Assembly: GCA_012960755.1 (NCBI GenBank)
Contig: DUAT01000133.1
Location: forward strand, 1-15,552
DNA: 15,552 nucleotides
Reading direction: 5' to 3'
DNA from: Gammaproteobacteria bacterium
GTDB taxonomy: Bacteria > Pseudomonadota > Gammaproteobacteria > Pseudomonadales > Azotimanducaceae_A
Shown here: piece by piece, positions 1-5,628 of the stretch
Position numbering within the stretch: position 1 is the stretch's first letter
Layout of the letters: every line of letters begins with the position of its first letter
The notes under the pieces: generated by a model
The model's input: the letters and a program-made list of their open reading frames with translations, nothing else
Database searches by the model: none
Told to the model about the DNA's origin: nothing
Position numbers and translations under genes: made by a program

Positions 1-68
1 GCTCAGTTGGATAGAGCATCCGCCTCCTAAGCGGAGGGTCACAGGTTCGACTCCTGTTCAGGGCGCCA
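1..68 (+). tRNA. tRNA-Arg(CCT), 5' end cut off by the window edge
   Basis: The bases fold as a tRNA lacking its first nine nucleotides (the 5' acceptor strand and positions 8-9). The D arm starts at base 1. The anticodon stem is TCCGC (19-23) paired with GCGGA (31-35), and the loop CTCCTAA has anticodon CCT at 26-28, reading the Arg codon AGG. The T arm is ACAGG-TTCGACT-CCTGT, ending at 57. The 3' acceptor strand TCAGGGC (58-64), discriminator G65 and an encoded CCA (66-68) follow. tRNA-Arg(CCT) genes are known integration sites for prophages and islands, but no repeat of the tRNA 3' end was seen by eye elsewhere in the window. Confidence 0.95.
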
Positions 69-291
69 TCTTACCTATGACTTAGGCTCAACGCATAGGC
101 TACAGCGGTCCCGGGCGCACAAGGTACACTTTTGGTATCACCTACACCCGACATGACAGTAGGACGGTCTTCCATCTTAAGGTACCCCGTAAAGTTAACT
201 TCATGCATCCTTGTACTACTGCTAGGCTATCTACCTGTGCTCACAACGGCAAGCCGACCCGTGTCACTTTAAGGGTAAGGATTCTTCTCGG
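69..291. other. Gap between tRNA-Arg and the glycosyltransferase gene; no gene seen
   Basis: These 223 bases hold no ORF with family resemblance and no clear hairpin-plus-T-run terminator for the tRNA. No convincing -35/-10 pair was found for the downstream gene either. The only candidate ribosome binding site is AAGG at 277-280, rather far (11 nt) from the ATG at 292. Confidence 0.5.
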
Positions 292-1092
292 ATGAAAGAC
301 ATTCATCTTTCGATATCGATTGTCATCTACGAACTGGATGAACCCATGCTTCGCCAGTGTCTTAATGCCTTGGAAGCTGCGCTTATTCCCTGCCTGCTGA
401 CAAAACGCCTATCAAACTGGTCACTGACAATCATCGACAACGGAAGCAACGGCGAGTTACTGCTTCCGTTTCATTCAGACAACACTGATGTTATCGAAAA
501 CGCTGAAAATGTCGGCTATGGCGCCGCCCATAATCAGTCCATCATGTCTGGGACATCTGATTTTCATTTGATTCTGAATCCGGATGTCATCCTGGATCCC
601 GAGTATTTTTCCCAGACCCTCGGGTTTATGCACATTCAGTCCGGCGTTGTCCTCGCAGGCCCCAAAGGCATGACCGCGAACGGCAGCAATGCATACCTGT
701 GTAAACGCTACCCCAGCTTGGCGGTGCTTTTGGCTCGCGGGCTAGGCCGGGGACGAGTTTCCACCCTATTTAGCCAGTATATCGCACGGTACGAATATCA
801 TGACCTACCAGAGTTAACGTTTTCTGACGTAGAACTGCTGAGCGGATGCTGCATGTTCGCTAGAACCAAAGCACTCCAACGCGTAGGCGGGTTCGATGAC
901 CACTTCTTCTTGTACTTCGAAGACTTTGATTTGAGCTTGAGAATGCAAGCGGTGGGAAGAGTTGTCTTTGTTCCCGCATCAAAAATTGTTCATTTTGGCG
1001 GCAATAGCGCCACAAAAGGCTTGAATCACATCGCCTTGTTCGTTCAATCTGCGCTGAGGTTTTTTCGGAAACATGGATGGAAAATTACTTAG
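292..1092 (+). CDS. Family 2 glycosyltransferase, probable rhamnosyltransferase (WbbL type)
   Basis: The 266-residue protein is a cytoplasmic GT-A fold glycosyltransferase that probably adds a sugar, plausibly rhamnose from dTDP-rhamnose, to a lipid-linked polysaccharide precursor. Visible GT2 marks are the N-terminal strand SISIVIYELD (7-16), the nucleotide-binding IIDNGS (47-52), NVGYGAAHN (73-81) and the metal-binding LILNPDV (93-99, Asp98 as the DxD-like residue). The acceptor/catalytic block is GGFDDHFFLYFEDFDLSLR (199-217, Glu210-Asp211). The GCCMFAR segment before it and the IVHFGGNSA segment after it are typical of the WbbL/rhamnosyltransferase subgroup. At 266 residues it is slightly shorter than the usual 280-300 but all core motifs are present. 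The start is the ATG at 292. Donor and acceptor cannot be read from sequence; the nearby rfbA gene supports a rhamnose pathway. Confidence 0.88.
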   Translation: MKDIHLSISIVIYELDEPMLRQCLNALEAALIPCLLTKRLSNWSLTIIDNGSNGELLLPFHSDNTDVIENAENVGYGAAHNQSIMSGTSDFHLILNPDVILDPEYFSQTLGFMHIQSGVVLAGPKGMTANGSNAYLCKRYPSLAVLLARGLGRGRVSTLFSQYIARYEYHDLPELTFSDVELLSGCCMFARTKALQRVGGFDDHFFLYFEDFDLSLRMQAVGRVVFVPASKIVHFGGNSATKGLNHIALFVQSALRFFRKHGWKIT

Positions 1093-1587
1093 ACTAACGC
1101 GAACTGGTCACGCAGATCGTTTTAGACGCCGGTTGCAAACATACTTCAGCCACCCATTCATATTCGACAAAAATCGCCTATTTACAAACGATGCGTCAAA
1201 CCAACGCAGACACCTGGCAGGGAGCCTATTGGTTAGCCGCACCCATGATGTTCTTGACCGTTGAAACCCTTCCTATAGGGTCTGCATTCAAGTCTATGGG
1301 ATGCTAAGCGGTCGCTGACAGTATCGCGGCACTAGGCATAAAGCACCCAACACAATGCCATAATCACGTGCTTATGATTGCCAAGGATGTGAATACTGGA
1401 AGCGCAGTTTAAAATCGCCATGCCTTTAACAACAGGTTACTTTGTCACACATCGTTTTGAGCGCCAAAAAGTCATCATCGCCCATTGCGTTCAGGAACAT
1501 GGTGACCCGGCATCGGACTTGAAGAATAATAAATAGTTAGCGTTCACCCTGATGGTCGTCTCGCTAACAAACATTTTTTGACTTAAC
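1093..1587. other. Long intergenic stretch with no convincing gene
   Basis: About 500 bases between the glycosyltransferase and the next promoter contain only short ORFs. One of 63 codons overlaps the glycosyltransferase end (1073-1264) and one of 38 codons lies at 1420-1536. Neither has a recognisable motif or a good ribosome binding site. The length is unusual beside the compact genes elsewhere in the window, so a decayed gene or an unrecognised RNA is possible, but no specific family can be named. Confidence 0.4.
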
Positions 1588-1617
1588 TTGACACGCTACG
1601 GAACATTACACTGTAAT
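1588..1617 (+). promoter_or_regulatory. Probable sigma-70 promoter of the small secreted protein gene
   Basis: A perfect -35 box TTGACA (1588-1593) is followed after 18 bases by TGTAAT (1612-1617), five of six matches to the -10 consensus. Transcription would begin near 1624, giving a leader of about 40 bases that ends in the strong AAAGGAG at 1652-1658. Confidence 0.6.
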
Positions 1618-1663
1618 GATTGTCTCACTGACCTGAACATTTTTGATTTAGAAAGGAGTGATT

Positions 1664-2209
1664 TTGAACCCTGGAATTATTTTGGTCTGGCTTTTATCAA
1701 TGCTCTTCGCCTACGAAAGCTCAGCCGAACCCAACATCGAAGTGATTGACGCATACAACCGGTTAACGATGGGAGAAAGCTACAAACCCTACGAAAAGCT
1801 AAAACAACAGTACGCACAGTCAGACCAATGTACAGTCGTCAACGGACCCGGCGTCAGGTTCCGTACCTTCGATGTATGGATTGAGGGAGCAACGACTTTG
1901 ATTAACCTACGCAACGTCGACTGGTCCACAGTCCGCTACCGTAACTTGCCCGTCAAGAAAGATAGTATCGAAGTTATCGCTGAGTGTCTTAAACCATGCA
2001 GATCCTACAAGGACGTGGATGGCAACGATTGGGGCACTACGCTTGTAGCCGCTGCCAAACAGCAGGGCAACGAAAAGGCAGTAGAAACCATGGGAAAGTT
2101 TTTTGACAAAGGCCGTTTTTACGCCACTGTGATTGGCAAACAAGCTACTTTAGAAGACGCGATTGCAGTGCTTTCTAACGCATGTCCACCGGACACTGAA
2201 AACCAGTAG
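1664..2209 (+). CDS. Small secreted protein of unknown function
   Basis: The family is not recognised. I chose the TTG at 1664 because AAAGGAG (1652-1658) lies 5 bases before it, whereas the in-frame GTG at 1658 overlaps that ribosome binding site. The resulting 181-residue protein opens with an export signal: hydrophobic residues 5-16, then small residues SSA before Glu22, a likely signal peptidase I site. The mature part has four Cys, one after SDQ, two in CLKPC and one near the C-terminus (NACPP), compatible with two disulfides in the periplasm. The remainder is mixed alpha/beta, with a helical stretch of about 45 residues rich in Lys, Glu and Ala near the end. The gene has its own promoter and ends only 28 bases from the convergent sulfotransferase stop codon. 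A small immunity- or inhibitor-like periplasmic protein is one possibility, but nothing in the sequence proves it. Confidence 0.7.
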   Translation: MNPGIILVWLLSMLFAYESSAEPNIEVIDAYNRLTMGESYKPYEKLKQQYAQSDQCTVVNGPGVRFRTFDVWIEGATTLINLRNVDWSTVRYRNLPVKKDSIEVIAECLKPCRSYKDVDGNDWGTTLVAAAKQQGNEKAVETMGKFFDKGRFYATVIGKQATLEDAIAVLSNACPPDTENQ

Positions 2210-2237
2210 TCATTGAAATGTAGCAAGGAGAACGCAA

Positions 2238-2990
2238 TTATCGCCATGCATCTGTAGAAAACGCAATATACTTTTGTAGACGGCGAGTTTCTCTGCGGTA
2301 AGCAAGCCTAAGCAGAAAACGACAGAAAGGTACCTCCCGTACATCCGTGTTCAGTGTGAAGACAAGCCGAGCGGGAAATACTTGGCGCGGCAGCGCCAAG
2401 AAATCAAAAAGTTTACACAGCGTCGCATCTTGTTCTGTCCTTAAAGATTCGTTACTGATCACGTGCACTTGTTCCCTAGAAAACACTTCGTAAATAGCCT
2501 CTAATTGATCGCTGTAATAGCCCCTATGTCTATAACTCCACAAACGGTTTGCTGAGTTTCCGCTCCTGGGCCTGGAATCTTTTTTGAGCCTGAACCATTC
2601 CAGCCCTAGTGCTACCCAAAAGGGCCAGCGCTCGTTACCTCGCTCGTACTCCATGCAATAATGTGAATAGGCGCGCTCTACAGGGTTTCTCAGCACAATA
2701 ATGATTTTTAGTTTTGGATTGTAGTTATGCAGTTGCCGCGCGATATCCGTAAAGTACATGTAAATCGGTGTAGCTTCGCCTAAGAGCACGTTATTGTGTT
2801 CCGTTCCAGAGAAAGCTGAGGCATAGGACGTGTAAATGTTCTCCTGTGAGAGTTCTGTTTCCTCTGCATCAAAGGCATGCACTTCCTTGGGCTCTGACAT
2901 CTTAATACCGGGGTGCTCACCTAGAAACTCAGCGAGTGCCGTGGTACCACTTTTTTGAGCGCCCACCACCATAAAGTCTAATGCCCTCAT
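2238..2990 (-). CDS. PAPS-dependent sulfotransferase (second gene of pair)
   Basis: The 250-residue enzyme should transfer sulfate from PAPS to a hydroxyl or amino group of an unidentified acceptor, acting in the cytoplasm. The 5'-phosphosulfate loop is FMVVGAQKSGTTAL (6-19, Lys13), directly at the N-terminus as expected. The 3'-phosphate-binding motif is IIIVLRNPVERAYSHY (96-111, Arg101 and Ser109). The block HRGYYSDQL (155-163) is also typical of bacterial sulfotransferases related to heparan N-deacetylase/sulfotransferases. Length is at the short end of the family but both cofactor sites are intact. The start ATG overlaps the stop of the upstream sulfotransferase as ATGA (2987-2990), so the two are co-transcribed and probably translationally coupled. 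The setting with a glycosyltransferase and rfbA suggests a polysaccharide acceptor, which is inference. Confidence 0.88.
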   Translation of the reverse strand: MRALDFMVVGAQKSGTTALAEFLGEHPGIKMSEPKEVHAFDAEETELSQENIYTSYASAFSGTEHNNVLLGEATPIYMYFTDIARQLHNYNPKLKIIIVLRNPVERAYSHYCMEYERGNERWPFWVALGLEWFRLKKDSRPRSGNSANRLWSYRHRGYYSDQLEAIYEVFSREQVHVISNESLRTEQDATLCKLFDFLALPRQVFPARLVFTLNTDVREVPFCRFLLRLAYRRETRRLQKYIAFSTDAWR

Positions 2991-3814
2991 TGTTTCAAAC
3001 GCCGGTATTCCGATTCTATTTCAGCCGCAGAATAATAAGGTTCTGCAACGTTGGGATTCGATAACAATAGGTTACGCAGCGCCGTTAATTTTTCAGATGA
3101 CGTTCGTCCTATCTGTGTTTGCGGGCTCAGGTGCAGAGGGTCCTTAACCGACGAATTAGCGATGACATGCAGACACCCGCCACTCGAAGCGATCACGTCT
3201 TCGTATCGTACAATCCTTGCGTTCGCTAAAAACTGATCGTATCGCTTAAAAAACCATTGGATCAGCATGAGTTGCCTTTCTAAAACACTCTCTTCTTGGT
3301 TTAGGGATGCATTAAGGACTGGATCAAAACGCTCGCCCATAGGAACGCGGCCTTTATTGACGGGAAGGTCAACAGTTTGCCATGAAATGAGCAGGTGCAA
3401 TGGGTTCCTTATCACTGCATAGACATCGAACACTTTTACAAGGTCTTCTAGTAGCGCCGTAAACAAGGCGTTGTGTTTAACCACCAGTTTGAAATCTTTG
3501 GTTAAAGGTGTATCGATTTTAACACGGCCTAGCGTCACTTTTTCTTTTCTAAGGGCAACCGTATCAGCGTTAACTGGATTGGTTGGCAATTCGCCGCCTA
3601 TCTGTTTTGTGGTTATCGTACCCGCCGTGAGAATCTCCGAGCGAGCATCGGTGCAGAATGTCGTTATATTCTGAGTCGCTTGCGCTCTGTTGTTAGCGAA
3701 GGTGTCTGGTTTAATAGGTTCATGCAACGCGACAGTATTAGTAAAACGGTTAAGCAAATGGCAACACAAGGTAGTGCCAGAACGGGGTACACCTGTAAGT
3801 AAAACAGAGGTCAT
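2987..3814 (-). CDS. Sulfotransferase-family P-loop protein (first gene of pair)
   Basis: The 275-residue protein carries an N-terminal 5'-phosphosulfate loop VLLTGVPRSGTTL (4-16) and a second-site strand VYAVIRNPLHLLISW (131-145) whose Arg136 and Ser144 match the 3'-phosphate motif of PAPS-dependent sulfotransferases. A later RYEDV (203-207) is also family-typical. It differs clearly from its downstream partner, so the pair is not a recent duplication; the two probably modify different positions or substrates. The middle, residues 55-105, looks like an acceptor-binding insertion. No obvious ribosome binding site precedes the ATG, and no clear promoter was found in the roughly 120 bases between it and the terminator of the exported-protein gene. 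The acceptor is unknown. Confidence 0.82.
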   Translation of the reverse strand: MTSVLLTGVPRSGTTLCCHLLNRFTNTVALHEPIKPDTFANNRAQATQNITTFCTDARSEILTAGTITTKQIGGELPTNPVNADTVALRKEKVTLGRVKIDTPLTKDFKLVVKHNALFTALLEDLVKVFDVYAVIRNPLHLLISWQTVDLPVNKGRVPMGERFDPVLNASLNQEESVLERQLMLIQWFFKRYDQFLANARIVRYEDVIASSGGCLHVIANSSVKDPLHLSPQTQIGRTSSEKLTALRNLLLSNPNVAEPYYSAAEIESEYRRLKQ

Positions 3815-3928
3815 ATCATCACAGTCGTTACTTGATTTAGGGCCTGGAATTGGTGTGAATACGCAGTCAACAAGGTATTTTGCCGCAGATAGTAGTACTG
3901 GCTATGTGGCGACGCTTTTCTTACAGGC

Positions 3929-3960
3929 AAAAAAAAAGAAGGGCCGAGGCCCTTCTTTTC
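3929..3960 (-). terminator. Strong rho-independent terminator of the exported-protein gene
   Basis: A perfect 12-bp inverted repeat, AAAAGAAGGGCC (3934-3945) and GGCCCTTCTTTT (3948-3959), surrounds two bases. Read on the minus strand the GC-rich core AGAAGGGC/GCCCTTCT is followed by an unbroken T run (A run 3929-3937 on the plus strand). It lies 37 bases past the stop codon of the 3996-5429 gene and separates that gene from the sulfotransferase pair. Confidence 0.92.
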
Positions 3961-3995
3961 TTCTTACTATGTGACTTACTTTACAAAACAGTTTA

Positions 3996-5429
3996 CTAAT
4001 TAACAACAACTGTGTCTGTAGAGCCGTCTGACAGATTGACCTGGTTTGTTGCAACACTGACGCTAGCATCAGGAGCAACGATTACAAGAGTACCAGCTGT
4101 TCTTGTCTTGCCGGTCATTGTCACCATGTCACTCACCTTGATCGACATCGTAGTGCCAGCCGCTACTGTACCACTCGCAGCAGTCCCTGCCGTTGCCGTT
4201 GCGTCAGCCTCAGACGTAAACGTCGTTGTGTAGCCCGCGTCAGTCGATCCCCTGTTAACAATCACCAAACGCTGATTGTAATCTTCAAACGTTGTCAGGT
4301 AAGGAAGTTCAACTGTTGTACCGTTGTGAGCAATACCGCCAAAACTGCCAGATTGTGCGGCCAAAGGAGCTATGAATGTAGCGTCCGCTGAGGTCAGGGC
4401 AAGACTTGCCGTGTAAGCCGAAGCTACCGGCGCCACTTCACCTGCGGTTGCATCCAATGTCACGCAAAGCGATGCCCCTGTACCTGTTGCAAAGTTCGCT
4501 GCAGGGACAGTCGCAGTGTCCATCGCTGCATTCAGCGTCAGCGCAGCTACCGTTATAGGTACGGTGGCGGTGACACAGTCATCATCGGATACTGACCACG
4601 AACCGAAGCTGAAGTCACCAGAAATCGTAGTAAGCGACGTTGCGGCGCCGGCGGTTACCGAGTCAGCCAAAGCGTGCACGACTAACGTTAGGTGGTCCCT
4701 GGCGCCGTTTGTGGCCGAAGCCGTAGTAGCTAAAATTTCACCCAGATCCGCACTGTAGCTGGCTGCATTTCCATTTAAATCAAAGGTTGTAAACAGCGTT
4801 TGAACTTGAGCCGTTATGCTGTTCACCGGGGTAGAGACTACAACTGAGCCCTGAGCACCGACCAACATTGTAGCATTCGCGGTTACGATTACATTAGTTT
4901 GATTTGTCGCATCACTTAGCGCCTCGTAAATGCCGCTGGTGATTGTAGCCGCGCTAGTAGCATCCCAACCATAATTGGCTGTAGCAAAGGTAAAGACGTC
5001 ACTTTGATCAACAGCATTAGTGGCAGTGGTGGTAAAGATCACGCTACTTGTTCCAACTTGTCCACCTTGCGCAATCGCGTCCATGGGATCGGCGGTGGCG
5101 CCGACTATCAAATTACCTGCAGCGATAACTGTGGAGAAAGCTGCGCCAGTCAGGTCGAAACGCACCCAATACTGATCACCAACCGAGAAGCCGACGCCAG
5201 CCACGACTTCAGCGTCGAGCTGGTTGGTAACGTTTTCAACCCGGTAATAAGTCGAGCCAACGTTCGCGCCCGTGCCAGTTGTCTTGTTAACAGCGCTAAT
5301 CGAGTCTGTAGCTATCACCCGCGTGCCGACTGATGCAGCCACCAGCTCATCCAGGTCAATAGCAGCCATCGCAGTACTAGCCCCCAACGCAGAAACCAGC
5401 CCCATAGGAATTAAGAGTTTTTTAAGCAT
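3996..5429 (-). CDS. Acidic Ala/Thr-rich exported protein, candidate S-layer-like T2SS substrate
   Basis: The 477-residue protein starts with a classic Sec signal (KK at 3-4, hydrophobic core, AMA cleavage site before Ala23). The mature chain is dominated by Ala, Thr, Val, Ser and Gly. I count only 3 Lys and 7 Arg against roughly 40 Asp+Glu, so it is very acidic, and it has just two Cys (in DDDCVTATV and ASLCVTLD) that could form one disulfide. Alternating beta-prone stretches run throughout, with no membrane anchor or catalytic motif. The C-terminal part contains LTTFEDYNQRLVIVNRGS and may be a distinct beta domain. Composition and size resemble S-layer proteins such as Aeromonas VapA, known to be secreted by a T2SS-type pathway, but no sequence homology can be claimed here. 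GGAG lies 7 bases before the ATG. A promoter, structured leader and strong terminator of its own imply high, independent expression next to the T2SS operon. Confidence 0.75.
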   Translation of the reverse strand: MLKKLLIPMGLVSALGASTAMAAIDLDELVAASVGTRVIATDSISAVNKTTGTGANVGSTYYRVENVTNQLDAEVVAGVGFSVGDQYWVRFDLTGAAFSTVIAAGNLIVGATADPMDAIAQGGQVGTSSVIFTTTATNAVDQSDVFTFATANYGWDATSAATITSGIYEALSDATNQTNVIVTANATMLVGAQGSVVVSTPVNSITAQVQTLFTTFDLNGNAASYSADLGEILATTASATNGARDHLTLVVHALADSVTAGAATSLTTISGDFSFGSWSVSDDDCVTATVPITVAALTLNAAMDTATVPAANFATGTGASLCVTLDATAGEVAPVASAYTASLALTSADATFIAPLAAQSGSFGGIAHNGTTVELPYLTTFEDYNQRLVIVNRGSTDAGYTTTFTSEADATATAGTAASGTVAAGTTMSIKVSDMVTMTGKTRTAGTLVIVAPDASVSVATNQVNLSDGSTDTVVVN

Positions 5430-5432
5430 TCT

Positions 5433-5437
5433 AGTAC
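5433..5437 (-). other. Start region and ribosome binding site of the exported-protein gene
   Basis: On the minus strand TTGGAG precedes TACTAGA and the ATG at 5429-5427, a well-placed Shine-Dalgarno (GGAG complement near 5437-5440) that fixes the start at 5429. Upstream lie an AT-rich stretch with a T run and then the leader inverted repeat. Confidence 0.6.
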
Positions 5438-5473
5438 TCCAATATTTATGTCTAGAAAAAAATTTTAGTTTTC

Positions 5474-5497
5474 CATAAGTGAGTTATCTCACTTATG
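5474..5497 (-). promoter_or_regulatory. Perfect 10-bp inverted repeat in the leader of the exported-protein gene
   Basis: CATAAGTGAG (5474-5483) and CTCACTTATG (5488-5497) form a perfect 10-bp stem around TTAT. It lies about 45 bases upstream of the ATG at 5429 and downstream of the predicted promoter, so it should fold in the 5' leader of the mRNA. It could stabilise an abundant message, be a dyad operator, or act as a weak terminator for the upstream gspD transcript: on the minus strand an A/T-rich stretch ending in seven T lies about 11 bases beyond the stem. The sequence does not decide among these. Confidence 0.75.
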
Positions 5498-5557
5498 CGT
5501 TTCTTGCCAGCGGCCTAGCCGTTCATTTAGGTCATGGTTCAACCAAGCAATGGCGCT

Positions 5558-5586
5558 ATCATAAGGCCTCATATAGCGGTTGTAAA
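5558..5586 (-). promoter_or_regulatory. Near-consensus sigma-70 promoter of the exported-protein gene
   Basis: On the minus strand TTTACA (complement at 5581-5586) and TATGAT (complement at 5558-5563) each match the -35 and -10 consensus at five of six positions, with the optimal 17-base spacer. Transcription would begin near 5551, leaving a leader of about 120 bases containing the inverted repeat. The promoter lies just after the gspD stop codon, allowing expression independent of the T2SS operon. Confidence 0.7.
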
Positions 5587-5628
5587 CCCCTAATGACCTA
5601 CTGTTTCTGGTCGCTAACGAAGATAAGC

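Noticed and set aside
1073..1264. 63-codon plus-strand ORF overlapping the glycosyltransferase end
   Set aside because: No ribosome binding site, no motif; its first residues only vaguely recall an epimerase start and the resemblance is too weak to call.
1360..1382. Imperfect inverted repeat CATAA...TTATG as a possible terminator
   Set aside because: Short, weak stem and no T run after it.
1420..1536. 38-codon plus-strand ORF in the intergenic stretch
   Set aside because: No ribosome binding site or recognisable family; length expected by chance.
2210..2237. Bidirectional terminator between the convergent genes
   Set aside because: The 28 bases contain no hairpin.
4012..5333. Several plus-strand ORFs opposite the exported-protein gene
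   Set aside because: Shadows of an Ala/Thr-rich gene; the minus frame has signal peptide, promoter, ribosome binding site and terminator, the plus frames have none.
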